Origin: Pseudomonas frederiksbergensis
Lineage (GTDB): Bacteria > Pseudomonadota > Gammaproteobacteria > Pseudomonadales > Pseudomonadaceae
NCBI RefSeq assembly: GCF_001874645.1
Contig: NZ_CP017886.1
Coordinates: 4,454,501-4,518,500 of the forward strand
DNA length: 64,000 nucleotides
Reading direction: 5' to 3'
In this document: piece after piece, positions 1-7,898 of the stretch
Position numbering within the stretch: the stretch's first letter is position 1
Layout: every line of letters begins with the position of its first letter
Made by a program: the position numbers and the translations under genes
The notes under the pieces: generated by a model
The model's database searches: none
Told to the model about the DNA's origin: nothing
Seen by the model: the letters and a program-made list of their open reading frames with translations, nothing else

Positions 1-2
1 AA

Positions 3-623
3 TTCGTCGGACCGGGACAGCCGATTCCGCCTGCCGACCTGATCATCCTGCCCGGCTCGAAAAGCGTGCGCAGCGACCTGCACTACTTGCGCACCAACGG
101 CTGGGACGCGGCCATTACCCGCCACTTGCGTTACGGCGGCAAGTTGCTCGGGATCTGCGGCGGCCTGCAAATGCTCGGTGAGCAGTTGCATGACCCGCTA
201 GGGTTGGAGGGTGCGGCGGGTTCCAGTGCCGGTCTTGGTTTGCTGGCGTTTGAAACGGTGCTCGAAGAAGAGAAGCAGCTGCGCAATGTGCGCGGGCGTC
301 TGACTTTGGAGAGCGCGGAAGTCAGCGGTTATGAAATTCACGCTGGCGTCACCACCGGTATTGCTTTGGAGCAGGCGGCGGTGTTGCTGGATGACGGTCG
401 CAGCGACGGTGCCCAAAGTGTCGACGGACAGGTGCTTGGCACGTATTTGCATGGTCTGTTCGAATCTCCGGCTGCGTGCAGCGCGCTGTTGCGCTGGGCC
501 GGATTGCGGGACGTGCAGGAAGTCGATTACCACGCCTTGCGCGAGCGCGATATCGAGCGCTTGGCTGATTTGGTGGAGAAGCATCTGGACACTGGGCTGT
601 TGCGTGAACTCTGTGGAGTTTGA
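3..623 (+). CDS. cobQ: Cobyric acid synthase, C-terminal part (5' end outside window)
   Basis: Amidates the b, d, e and g side chains of adenosyl-cobyrinic acid a,c-diamide with glutamine as donor, in the cytoplasm, late in cobalamin synthesis. The frame is open from base 3, so the start lies upstream. What is visible is the glutamine amidotransferase-like domain: [14 protein letters not shown] early on, then [10 protein letters not shown] with the nucleophile cysteine, and YLHGLFES with the conserved histidine near the end. The C-terminal region has the length expected for the family. cobU follows after 37 bases in the same direction, so this is the upstream member of the operon cobQ-cobU-cobT-cobC-cobS. 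The assignment is secure. Confidence 0.95.
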   Translation, partial: FVGPGQPIPPADLIILPGSKSVRSDLHYLRTNGWDAAITRHLRYGGKLLGICGGLQMLGEQLHDPLGLEGAAGSSAGLGLLAFETVLEEEKQLRNVRGRLTLESAEVSGYEIHAGVTTGIALEQAAVLLDDGRSDGAQSVDGQVLGTYLHGLFESPAACSALLRWAGLRDVQEVDYHALRERDIERLADLVEKHLDTGLLRELCGV

Positions 624-660
624 GGTCGGTTGTTACACCGCCATTTAGAGGTTGATGACT

Positions 661-1182
661 ATGTTGCAATTGATCCTCGGCGGAGCCCGCTCCGGTAAAA
701 GCCGTCTGGCTGAAAAGCTTGCCGGCGAAAGCGCTCTGGCGGTGACGTACATCGCCACCAGCCAGCCGCTGGATGGCGAAATGAATGCCCGGGTGGCTCA
801 TCACCGCGAGCGCCGTCCGCCTGAATGGGCGCTGATTGAAGAGCCGCTGGAGCTGGCCCGGGTGCTGCGCGAAACCGCCAGCGACGAGCGTTGCCTGCTG
901 GTGGATTGCCTGACCTTATGGCTGACCAATCTGCTGATGCTTGAGGATCCCGAGCGTCTGGCGCATGAGCGTGAAGCCCTGTTGGATTGCCTGGCCTCGC
1001 TGCCGGGGGAAATTGTTTTTGTCAGCAACGAGACCGGTCTGGGTGTCGTGCCGCTGGGCGAATTGACTCGCCGCTATGTCGATGAAGCCGGTTGGTTGCA
1101 TCAAGCCCTGGCTGAGCGCTGTCAGCGTGTCGTGTTGACCGTCGCCGGCCTGCCCCTGACTTTGAAAGGTACTGCGTTATGA
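661..1182 (+). CDS. cobU: Bifunctional adenosylcobinamide kinase / adenosylcobinamide-phosphate guanylyltransferase
   Basis: Phosphorylates adenosylcobinamide and then transfers GMP to give adenosylcobinamide-GDP (named CobP in the Pseudomonas scheme). The protein of 173 residues opens with [11 protein letters not shown], a P-loop, and has [12 protein letters not shown], which carries the histidine region guanylylated in this family, and [10 protein letters not shown] near the end. An AGAGG ribosome site at 647-651 is 9 bases from the ATG at 661, which I prefer; an ATG at 655 and a TTG at 652 are in frame but too close to that site. The stop overlaps the cobT start (ATGA), indicating translational coupling. 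Confidence 0.93.
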   Translation: MLQLILGGARSGKSRLAEKLAGESALAVTYIATSQPLDGEMNARVAHHRERRPPEWALIEEPLELARVLRETASDERCLLVDCLTLWLTNLLMLEDPERLAHEREALLDCLASLPGEIVFVSNETGLGVVPLGELTRRYVDEAGWLHQALAERCQRVVLTVAGLPLTLKGTAL

Positions 1183-2234
1183 CTCATTCCTGGTGGTTGA
1201 ACCCGTGCAAGCCAATCAATGCGCAAGCGCATGAGCAAGCGGCGGCCCGACAGCAGCAACTGACCAAACCGGCAGGCTCCCTCGGGCAGCTGGAATCGGT
1301 GGCGGTGCAACTGGCGGGGTTGCAGGGCCGGGTCAAACCGAGCCTGAATCAGCTGTGGATTGCGATTTTCGCCGGTGATCACGGGGTGGTTGCCGAAGGG
1401 GTTTCGGCGTTCCCGCAGGAAGTCACCGGGCAGATGCTGCACAACTTCGTCAGCGGTGGCGCGGCGATCAGCGTATTGGCGCGACAACTTGAGGCGCGAC
1501 TGGAAGTGGTCGACCTCGGTACCGTTACACCTTCGTTGAATCTGCAGGGTGTACGTCATCTGCATATCGGTCCAGGCACTGCAAACTTCGTTCACGGCCC
1601 GGCGATGACGCAAGCCCAGGGCGAGCAAGCCTTGCAGGCCGGCCGCGACAGCGTGTTGCGGGCGATCGATGAGGGCTCCGAGTTGTTTATCGGTGGCGAG
1701 ATGGGTATCGGCAATACGACTGCCGCCAGCGCTGTGGCTTGTGCATTACTCGATTGCCCGGTGGCGCATTTGACCGGGCCGGGCACCGGTTTGAGCGCGG
1801 CAGGTGTCAGCCATAAAGCCCAGGTGATTGAGCGCGCCCTGGCGTTGCATGCCGTTCAGCGCGGTGACGTGTTGCAGACGTTGTTCAATCTCGGCGGTTT
1901 TGAAATCGCCGCGCTGGCCGGCGCTTATCTGACCTGCGCCCAAGAAGGATTGGCGGTGCTGGTCGACGGCTTTATTTGCAGTGTTGCAGCATTGGTCGCG
2001 GTGCGCGTGAATCCGGCTTGCCGCGAGTGGCTGCTGTTCGGTCATCGTGGAGCCGAGCCAGGTCATCGGCATGTACTGGAAACGCTGAATGCTGAGCCTT
2101 TGCTGGATCTCGGCTTGCGTCTGGGCGAGGGCAGTGGTGCCGCTCTGGCGGTGCCGTTGCTGCGTCTGGCCTGCGACCTGCACGGGCAAATGGCGACTTT
2201 CGCTGAAGCGGCTGTGGCCGATCGCCCGGCATGA
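1179..2234 (+). CDS. cobT: Nicotinate-nucleotide--dimethylbenzimidazole phosphoribosyltransferase
   Basis: Makes alpha-ribazole phosphate from dimethylbenzimidazole and nicotinate mononucleotide, supplying the lower ligand of cobalamin. The 351-residue length fits the family. Visible signatures are [16 protein letters not shown], the [13 protein letters not shown] loop, GPGTGLS, and [15 protein letters not shown]. The ATG overlaps the cobU stop by four bases and its own stop overlaps the cobC ATG, so the three genes are tightly coupled. Function is firm. Confidence 0.96.
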   Translation: MTHSWWLNPCKPINAQAHEQAAARQQQLTKPAGSLGQLESVAVQLAGLQGRVKPSLNQLWIAIFAGDHGVVAEGVSAFPQEVTGQMLHNFVSGGAAISVLARQLEARLEVVDLGTVTPSLNLQGVRHLHIGPGTANFVHGPAMTQAQGEQALQAGRDSVLRAIDEGSELFIGGEMGIGNTTAASAVACALLDCPVAHLTGPGTGLSAAGVSHKAQVIERALALHAVQRGDVLQTLFNLGGFEIAALAGAYLTCAQEGLAVLVDGFICSVAALVAVRVNPACREWLLFGHRGAEPGHRHVLETLNAEPLLDLGLRLGEGSGAALAVPLLRLACDLHGQMATFAEAAVADRPA

Positions 2235-2806
2235 CGTTGCGTCTGGATTTGCTGCGCCACGGCGAAACCGAACTCGGGGGCGGGTTGCGTGGCAGCCTGG
2301 ATGACGCTCTGACAGCCAAGGGTTGGGAGCAGATGCGCGCGGCGGTGATTGACCAAGGTCCATGGGATCGCCTGGTCAGCTCGCCGCTGCAACGTTGTGC
2401 GCGTTTTGCCGAGGAACTGGGCGAGCGGTTGGGCTTGCCGGTCGTGTTGGAGAAAGATCTGCAGGAGCTGCACTTCGGCGCCTGGGAAGGACAGAGTGCC
2501 GCTGCGTTGATGGAAACCGACGCCGAAGCGTTAGGGGCGTTTTGGGCTGATCCCTACGGATTCACGCCGCCCGAGGGTGAGCCGGTGAGCGCATTTTCCG
2601 CGCGGGTGCTGGCGGCCGTCGAGCGCTTGCATCAGGCCTGTGCAGGCGAGCGGGTGCTGCTGATCAGTCACGGTGGGGTCATGCGTTTGTTATTGGCCCG
2701 GGCGCGTGGATTACCGCGTGAACAGTTGCTCAACGTTGAAGTGGGTCATGGCGCGCTGTTTTCGTTGCGCGTCGAGGCTGATGCGGTGCTCAAGGAAGAG
2801 GGTTGA
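2231..2806 (+). CDS. cobC: Alpha-ribazole phosphatase, histidine phosphatase family
   Basis: Removes the 5' phosphate from alpha-ribazole phosphate. The 191-residue protein has the phosphohistidine motif [19 protein letters not shown] at residues 5-23, the second arginine in SSPLQRC, and the acid/histidine pair in ELHFGAWEG and [10 protein letters not shown]. Histidine phosphatases are hard to separate by motif alone; the position between cobT and cobS, with ATGA overlap on the left, gives the role. The next gene begins three bases after the stop. Confidence 0.9.
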   Translation: MTLRLDLLRHGETELGGGLRGSLDDALTAKGWEQMRAAVIDQGPWDRLVSSPLQRCARFAEELGERLGLPVVLEKDLQELHFGAWEGQSAAALMETDAEALGAFWADPYGFTPPEGEPVSAFSARVLAAVERLHQACAGERVLLISHGGVMRLLLARARGLPREQLLNVEVGHGALFSLRVEADAVLKEEG

Positions 2807-2808
2807 AC

Positions 2809-3540
2809 ATGCTGCCGTTCTGGATCGCCTTGCAGTTTCTCAGCAGCTTGCCGATTCGTCTGCCGGGCATGCCGGCGCCTCAGGAACTAGGGCGCTCGCT
2901 GCTGTTCTATCCGTTGGTGGGGCTGCTGTTTGGCGGGCTATTGTGGGTGCTGAACTGGCTGTTGCTCGGTACACCCGCGTTGCTGCACGCGGCGTTGCTG
3001 TTGAGTGTCTGGGTAGTGCTCAGCGGTGGCTTGCACCTCGACGGTCTGGCCGACAGCGCCGACGCCTGGCTCGGCGGTTTTGGCGATCGCGAACGCACAT
3101 TGACTATCATGAAAGATCCGCGCAGTGGGCCGATCGCGGTGGTCACATTGATGTTGGTGCTGTTGCTCAAGTTCACGGCGTTACTGGCATTGATCGATCA
3201 GCATTCCACGGCCGGTTTGATCCTCGCACCGGTAATCGGTCGCAGTGCCTTGCTGGGGTTGTTTCTGAATACACCTTACGTGCGCTCTGGTGGCCTGGGG
3301 CAGGCGCTGGCCGATCATCTGCCGCGCAAGACCGGTCTGCAGGTGTTGTTGCTCGGTGCGCTGGCGTGCGTGCTGATCGGTGGCTGGAGCGGTATGGTTG
3401 CACTGGTGTTGGCGGCTCTGATGTTCTTCTGGTTGCGCCAGGTGATGCTGCGGCGTCTGGGCGGGACCACGGGCGATACCGCAGGGGCGTTGCTGGAGCT
3501 GCTGGAAATGGCGGTACTGGTGGGTTTGGCACTGCTCTAA
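2809..3540 (+). CDS. cobS: Adenosylcobinamide-GDP ribazoletransferase (cobalamin synthase)
   Basis: Integral inner-membrane enzyme joining adenosylcobinamide-GDP to alpha-ribazole (phosphate) to form cobalamin (phosphate). The 243-residue protein has several hydrophobic segments and the family signature GGLHLDGLADSADAWLGG followed by RTLTIMKDPRSGPIA. An AAGGAAGAGG ribosome site at 2791-2800 serves the ATG at 2809; a TTG at 2803 that overlaps the cobC stop is less likely. It is the last gene of the cobalamin run; a REP fragment follows the stop. Confidence 0.95.
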   Translation: MLPFWIALQFLSSLPIRLPGMPAPQELGRSLLFYPLVGLLFGGLLWVLNWLLLGTPALLHAALLLSVWVVLSGGLHLDGLADSADAWLGGFGDRERTLTIMKDPRSGPIAVVTLMLVLLLKFTALLALIDQHSTAGLILAPVIGRSALLGLFLNTPYVRSGGLGQALADHLPRKTGLQVLLLGALACVLIGGWSGMVALVLAALMFFWLRQVMLRRLGGTTGDTAGALLELLEMAVLVGLALL

Positions 3541-3556
3541 AGGGCAGCTCCTACGG
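3541..3556. repeat. Partial REP hairpin repeat
   Basis: The bases GCAGCTCCTAC just after the cobS stop match one arm of the genome's common REP hairpin. No partner arm is present, so this is a decayed or solo copy. Confidence 0.5.
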
Positions 3557-3574
3557 TCATTCGATATTCACATC

Positions 3575-3610
3575 TTGCTTTCTGTCAATCGCGGGTATAT
3601 ACACGCACTA
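3575..3610 (+). promoter_or_regulatory. Promoter of the marR gene, probably giving a leaderless mRNA
   Basis: TTGCTT at 3575-3580 and TATACA at 3598-3603 are 17 bases apart and fit -35 and -10 boxes. The predicted transcription start, six to seven bases downstream, falls on or next to the A of the ATG at 3610. No Shine-Dalgarno sequence precedes that ATG, which agrees with a leaderless message. This is inferred from spacing only. Confidence 0.5.
3591..3606. promoter_or_regulatory. Palindromic operator, copy 1 (marR)
   Basis: GCGGGTATATACACGC is one base off a perfect palindrome. The same element (GTGGGTATATACCCGC) lies before the neighbouring MFS gene at 4051-4066. It covers the -10 box, so the MarR protein encoded here is the obvious candidate repressor of itself. 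Confidence 0.65.
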
Positions 3611-4014
3611 TGCTAGCCTCTCAATGTTTATGCACCAATCTGCGTCGCGCCGCTCGTGGCGTCAGCAGGCATTACGACGGCGCCCTCGACGGCTTCGGGA
3701 TCAACGTTGCGCAGTATTCCTTGCTGTGCAATTTGCAGCGTCTCGATCAACCGAGCATTTCCACCCTGGCGGAAGCCATGGGGCTGGATCGCAGCACCTT
3801 GGGGCGCAATCTGCGGGTGCTGGAGGGAGAAGGGCTGGTGATGCTGGTTGAGGGTGAAGACCAGCGCAATCGCATCGTGCAACTGACCGAAACCGGGCGT
3901 GAACGCTTGGCAGCGGCCTTACCGGCTTGGGAAGCGGCACAGCAGCGGCTGATCGACCGTCTGGGCGCGGAGAAGCGCGCAATCTTGCTGGCCTTGCTGG
4001 ATGAACTGGCCTGA
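3610..4014 (+). CDS. MarR family transcriptional regulator
   Basis: DNA-binding repressor-type protein of 134 residues with a winged helix. STLAEAMGLDRSTLGRNLRV is the helix-turn-helix with recognition helix, and VEGEDQRNRIVQLTETGRER is the beta wing with the typical D-x-R pattern. The N-terminus CLCTNLRRAARGVSRHYD is usual for a subgroup of Pseudomonas MarR proteins linked to MFS pumps. Only the ATG at 3610 gives the complete N-terminal helix, yet it has no ribosome site; see the leaderless promoter. The divergence-free arrangement marR then MFS pump, with one palindrome before each, suggests the regulator controls both. The ligand is unknown. Confidence 0.88.
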   Translation: MLASQCLCTNLRRAARGVSRHYDGALDGFGINVAQYSLLCNLQRLDQPSISTLAEAMGLDRSTLGRNLRVLEGEGLVMLVEGEDQRNRIVQLTETGRERLAAALPAWEAAQQRLIDRLGAEKRAILLALLDELA

Positions 4015-4050
4015 GGCGGCGGGCTTTTCCGAGCATTAGCCCGAATTTAA

Positions 4051-4066
4051 GTGGGTATATACCCGC
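4051..4066. promoter_or_regulatory. Palindromic operator, copy 2 (MFS exporter)
   Basis: GTGGGTATATACCCGC sits 15 bases before the MFS ATG and matches the element before marR at 15 of 16 central consensus positions when read as GCGGGTATATACCCGC. It overlaps a possible -10 TATACC at 4058-4063. A GGAGAA ribosome site follows at 4071-4076. Confidence 0.65.
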
Positions 4067-4081
4067 TACTGGAGAATAAGA

Positions 4082-5290
4082 ATGACATCGATGTGGCGTA
4101 CCAGCGGTTGGGTTCTACTCGGGAGCGCACTGATTCTTGCGCTGTCGCTTGGCGTGAGGCATGGCTTTGGGCTGTTTTTGCCGCCGATGAGTGCGCAGTT
4201 CGGCTGGGGGCGTGAAGTGTTCGCTTTTGCCATCGCTCTGCAGAACCTGATCTGGGGGCTGGCGCAGCCATTCACGGGGGCGCTGGCGGACCGCTTCGGC
4301 GCGGCGAAAGTGGTGCTGGTCGGTGGTGTGCTGTACGCGGTGGGTTTGGTGTTCATGGGCTTGTCCGACTCGGCCTGGTCGCTGTCGTTGAGTGCCGGGC
4401 TGTTGATCGGCATCGGTCTGTCCGGTACGTCGTTCTCGGTGATTCTTGGCGTGGTGGGACGTGCAGTGCCGCCGGAGAAACGCAGCATGGGCATGGGGAT
4501 CGCCAGCGCTGCCGGCTCCTTCGGCCAGTTCGCCATGTTGCCTGGCACGCTGGGGTTGATCGGCTGGCTCGGTTGGTCAACCGCGTTGATGGTGCTGGGC
4601 ATGCTGGTGGCGTTGATTGTGCCGCTGGTCAGGATGCTCAAGGACAAACCGCTGCCAGTGCTCGGGCATGAGCAAACCTTGTCCGAGGCGCTGCATGAGG
4701 CGTGTTCGCACTCGGGTTTCTGGCTGCTGGCGTTCGGCTTTTTTGTCTGCGGTTTTCAAGTGGTGTTCATTGGTGTGCATTTGCCCGCCTATCTGGTCGA
4801 TCAGCACCTGCCCGCGAGTGTCGGCACCACGGTGCTGGCGTTGATCGGCCTGTTCAATATCTTCGGGACTTACACTGCGGGCTGGCTCGGCGGGCGCATG
4901 TCCAAGCCGCGTCTGTTGACAGGGCTCTACGTGCTGCGTGCGGTGGTGATTGGTCTGTTCATCTGGGCACCGGTGACGCAAACCAGTGCTTATCTGTTCG
5001 GCATGGCCATGGGGTTCCTCTGGCTGTCGACGGTGCCTTTGACCAACGGCACGGTAGCGACGCTGTTTGGTGTACGAAACCTCTCTATGCTCGGTGGTAT
5101 CGTTTTTCTCTTCCACCAATTGGGCTCGTTCCTTGGCGGCTGGTTGGGTGGAGTGGTTTACGACCGAACAGGAAGCTATGACTTGATCTGGCAGGTAGCG
5201 ATTCTCCTCAGTCTGTTGGCGGCAGCCTTGAACTGGCCCGTGCGCGAGCGCCCGGTGGCGCGGTTGCAGGCTCAGGCGAGTGTTGCATGA
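4082..5290 (+). CDS. MFS transporter
   Basis: Twelve-helix major facilitator protein of 402 residues in the inner membrane. The loop between helices 2 and 3 reads GALADRFGAAKVV, the classical MFS signature, and the two halves are joined by a polar loop around residues 185-215. The general shape (first-half motif RHGFGLFLPPMSAQFGW) resembles MFS proteins of the oxalate/formate antiporter-like group, but substrate cannot be read from sequence. The ATG has GGAGAA six bases upstream. It follows marR by 67 bases and carries the shared operator, so induction through that regulator is likely. Its stop overlaps the start of a 40-residue ORF. Confidence 0.88.
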   Translation: MTSMWRTSGWVLLGSALILALSLGVRHGFGLFLPPMSAQFGWGREVFAFAIALQNLIWGLAQPFTGALADRFGAAKVVLVGGVLYAVGLVFMGLSDSAWSLSLSAGLLIGIGLSGTSFSVILGVVGRAVPPEKRSMGMGIASAAGSFGQFAMLPGTLGLIGWLGWSTALMVLGMLVALIVPLVRMLKDKPLPVLGHEQTLSEALHEACSHSGFWLLAFGFFVCGFQVVFIGVHLPAYLVDQHLPASVGTTVLALIGLFNIFGTYTAGWLGGRMSKPRLLTGLYVLRAVVIGLFIWAPVTQTSAYLFGMAMGFLWLSTVPLTNGTVATLFGVRNLSMLGGIVFLFHQLGSFLGGWLGGVVYDRTGSYDLIWQVAILLSLLAAALNWPVRERPVARLQAQASVA

Positions 5291-5409
5291 GCAGGGGCGG
5301 AGCATGGCTCGCCGCCGCCGGAGCTGGCGCGCTGCTGTTGGCGTTGGCCTGGTGGGGCTGGCATCAGGGCGGTCTGGCACTGATGCAACTCGGTATGGGT
5401 TCTTGCTGA
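5287..5409 (+). CDS. Small hydrophobic protein, translationally coupled to the MFS gene
   Basis: An ORF of 40 codons starts at the ATG that overlaps the MFS stop (ATGA) and ends just before a terminator. The product has one hydrophobic segment (AAAGAGALLLALAWWGW, residues 8-24) followed by HQGGLALMQLGMGSC. The placement, ATGA coupling, Trp-rich membrane helix and GC-rich third codon positions support a real gene. I recall similar short ORFs behind pseudomonad transporters, but could not check this. It may be an accessory subunit of the transporter; function is unknown. Confidence 0.6.
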   Translation: MSRGGAWLAAAGAGALLLALAWWGWHQGGLALMQLGMGSC

Positions 5410-5422
5410 GTCAGCGCCTACT

Positions 5423-5460
5423 AAAAAGCCCCGCCTCTGTACAAGAGAGCGGGGCTTTTT
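5423..5460. terminator. Bidirectional rho-independent terminator
   Basis: AAAAAGCCCCGC and GCGGGGCTTTTT form a strong stem with A and T runs on either side. It can end the marR-MFS side from the left and the fadL-type gene from the right. Confidence 0.88.
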
Positions 5461-5496
5461 CAATTCAGCGGGTGAGTTGTTCAGGCTCGCCGTGAA

Positions 5497-6768
5497 TCAG
5501 AAGCGGTAGGTAGCGCCGACACCAAAACCATTGGCGCTGTTTTCGTACTTGGCGCTGTAACTGTCGACTGCGTTGGAGCGATTCACCGTGACAGCTTCTT
5601 CCTTGAGGTAGGAGTAGGCGACGTCGATGGTCAGATCATTGGTGACATTGTAGCCGGCACCAAGGCTGAAGATAGTGCGGTCACCCGTAGGAATACGTGG
5701 GGAACGGTCAGTATTGTTGGTAGGCGACTGGTCAAAGGTCAGGCCGGTGCGCAATACCCACTGCTTGTTCAACTGGTAGGAAGTACCGATGGCGTAGGCC
5801 CAGGTATTGTGCCAGTTCTGCTCTTCCGTAATGGTGCCGAACAGGGCAGGGGACAACGCACCGCCTTGTGCCGCCGTTACACCTTCGTTATTCACGGTGA
5901 TGTCTTTCAGGCGGCTCCAGCGAGTCCAGGTGGAACCTGCATACAGGGTCCACGCATCCGTCAGCTGTTGTGTTACGGAGAAGTCGACCGATTCAGGTGT
6001 TTCGATTTTCAGCGAAGCATCGTATCGATTGCTCTGCAGGAAGGCGGAAGGAGCATTGGCGCCTGCGGTGATATCGGTATGACCTTCGAGCTTGTAATTC
6101 ACTTTCGAGTGGTAGGTCAGGCCGACGCGAGTCGTGTCGGTTGCTTGCACCAGGACCCCGAAGTTATAGCCCAGAGCGGTATCGTCGCCTTTGATTTTGA
6201 CGTGGGTATCGCCAAAGAGCGGTACATCCGACTCGAGCGTGCCGCCGATGCGGTTAATGGTCGGGCCGAAACCGATCGATACTCTGTCGTTAAAGGCGTA
6301 GCTGACGGTAGGTTGGAAAGTCACAACCTTGACTTCACTCTTGCTGCCGAAGCCGCCACCCTGGAAGCCACTTTCATAGTTGGTAATCAGACCAAAAGGT
6401 GCATAGACGCCGAGGCCGAATGCCCAGTGATCATCGATCGGCTTGACGTAATAGCCCATCGGAACGGCTGTGAATGGCACCATGTCGCCTTTGTTGGTAC
6501 CCGGATGGGCGCCTTTGGCGTCTTTGATATCACTCGAAGCATCGATAGCTGCCAGCCCGCCAGTGACTTCCTGGCGCTTGATTCGCGACATGCCGGCAGG
6601 GTTGCCAAATACAGTACTTGCGTCATCGGCAGATGAAGAGCGTCCCGCAAAACCAGTCCCCATCCCGCTGATGCTCTGTTCGTTGAGGGCAAAGCCACTT
6701 GCGAAGATCTGCGTGGATGCCAAGGTAACGGCGAGGCTAAGGGTGGTTTTGAGTATTACTTTTTTCAT
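5497..6768 (-). CDS. OmpP1/FadL family outer-membrane transporter
   Basis: Outer-membrane beta-barrel of 423 residues for long-chain fatty acids or other hydrophobic compounds. A signal peptide is clear (KKVILKTTLSLAVTLASTQIFA, cleavage after FASG region), followed by the hatch-domain motifs GFALNEQSISGMGTGFAGRS and FGNPAGMSRI characteristic of FadL, and the chain ends in phenylalanine (GVGATYRF) as expected for Bam-inserted barrels. The ATG is preceded by AGGAGT. It stands alone, ending at the shared terminator. Substrate is not predictable; FadL-like fatty acid uptake is the default. Confidence 0.9.
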   Translation of the reverse strand: MKKVILKTTLSLAVTLASTQIFASGFALNEQSISGMGTGFAGRSSSADDASTVFGNPAGMSRIKRQEVTGGLAAIDASSDIKDAKGAHPGTNKGDMVPFTAVPMGYYVKPIDDHWAFGLGVYAPFGLITNYESGFQGGGFGSKSEVKVVTFQPTVSYAFNDRVSIGFGPTINRIGGTLESDVPLFGDTHVKIKGDDTALGYNFGVLVQATDTTRVGLTYHSKVNYKLEGHTDITAGANAPSAFLQSNRYDASLKIETPESVDFSVTQQLTDAWTLYAGSTWTRWSRLKDITVNNEGVTAAQGGALSPALFGTITEEQNWHNTWAYAIGTSYQLNKQWVLRTGLTFDQSPTNNTDRSPRIPTGDRTIFSLGAGYNVTNDLTIDVAYSYLKEEAVTVNRSNAVDSYSAKYENSANGFGVGATYRF

Positions 6769-6913
6769 TATTAGAACTCCTGATGATCACCGGGGCGAAA
6801 ATTACCAACATTTTCGTTCCAGCGCTATAGGCTGTATGGCTTGAGATAGAGCGCTTTTGTAGGACAATCAGACCAAATTCGCGTCTATATGCGCGATCTT
6901 GCAAATTGCCCGG

Positions 6914-7396
6914 TTAACAGGCGATCTGATTCAGTGGTGATACACAGGTTTGCCAGGCGCAGGTGAAGTCACGTAGACGACCTTGCGGCTGGAAGGTCTG
7001 GCGCCAGATTCGGGCCATGCCCAGCAGGTCATCGGCTTCGGGGAGCGGGGTGTTTTGTTCTTCTATTAATAGCCAGGCGATGGCGGTGGCGTAGCGCAGG
7101 TTGACGGTCAGTTCGAGGTGCGGGCCGCTAAGAAATGCATGCTGGCTGGCGAGGCCGCGAACCAGGCTGGCGCGCTCCGGGTCCAGTGCCAGGTAGTGAT
7201 CCCAAAGCGCCTGGTGACGAGGTTCGGCAATCCGGTACAGGCCATGCCCGCGGCGGTCATGCAGGGCGGAACCGAGAGCGGACTGACTGGCGGCAACACC
7301 CAGTAGCAGGGATTCGGCTGTAGTACTGTGGCGCCCGAGGTAAATCAATGTCGGACGGATCACATAACGGCACAGTTCGCTGGCGGCGATACCCAT
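6914..7396 (-). CDS. Conserved hypothetical protein
   Basis: A 160-residue soluble protein that I do not recognise. It starts with GIAASELCRYVIRPTLIYLG, has SALHDRRGHGLYRI and LDPERASLVRGLASQ in the middle and ends with cysteines. GAGGG lies before the ATG. The chain has the look of an all-alpha protein; the N-terminal half has the pattern seen in structural lysozyme-like or phage-type helical proteins but no catalytic set is visible. It is monocistronic, between the porin gene and a small gene on the same strand. Confidence 0.7.
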   Translation of the reverse strand: MGIAASELCRYVIRPTLIYLGRHSTTAESLLLGVAASQSALGSALHDRRGHGLYRIAEPRHQALWDHYLALDPERASLVRGLASQHAFLSGPHLELTVNLRYATAIAWLLIEEQNTPLPEADDLLGMARIWRQTFQPQGRLRDFTCAWQTCVSPLNQIAC

Positions 7397-7620
7397 AAAG
7401 CCCTCGAAACGTGAAGTGGGCGGCGATTCCTGAAAGGGGGGCTTGGCAGCGGTGGATCGACTCAGGATCGCCGGAAGCGGATCAAGCCGCTTGAGTTGAA
7501 GTGTAGTGTCATATTCGTGCCGTAAAGGCCTGTTTTTAAAATATTACCGGCACCGAGTTATAACCGTTATATCGCTTGGTGCTTAAGCCGGTACAGCAAA
7601 TGGAGAAATATCAGGCAATA

Positions 7621-7649
7621 AAAAGCCCTGCTTTTTAGGCAGGGCTTTT
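7621..7649 (-). terminator. Rho-independent terminator
   Basis: AAAAGCCCTGC and GCAGGGCTTTT form a stem 24 bases beyond the stop of the small gene at 7674-7898, read on the minus strand. Confidence 0.85.
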
Positions 7650-7673
7650 GAAGTTTTCAGCCTTTCTGGTGCT

Positions 7674-7898
7674 TCAGGCAACCAGTGCCTGACGGGTACG
7701 CTCGATCACGGCCTGCAGCGGCTCGGCGCTGGAGTATTGATCGGGGTACAGGCGTTCGCTGTGACGAGCGATGCCGTGTTCATTGACCAGGGTGAAGCTG
7801 AAGCAGCCTTTGCGAGCAGCCATGATCAGGCAGTTCATTGGTGCAAAAGCGTTGGTTAGGGTGCGAATGGCATCCTGAGTGTGGATTTGAGTAGACAT
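7674..7898 (-). CDS. Small conserved hypothetical protein, 74 residues
   Basis: A short soluble protein with no signal peptide: STQIHTQDAIRTLTNAFAPM at the start, then NCLIMAARKGCFSFTLVNEHG, and a C-terminal helix AVIERTRQALVA. Composition and codon use match the rest of the chromosome and a terminator follows directly, so it is a real transcription unit. The beta-rich middle and small size recall stress-response or DUF-type pseudomonad proteins, but I cannot assign a function. Confidence 0.7.
   Translation of the reverse strand: MSTQIHTQDAIRTLTNAFAPMNCLIMAARKGCFSFTLVNEHGIARHSERLYPDQYSSAEPLQAVIERTRQALVA

Noticed and set aside
1..660. Possible cobalamin riboswitch for the cob genes
   Set aside because: The window begins inside cobQ, and no B12-box-like sequence occurs in the short cobQ-cobU gap.
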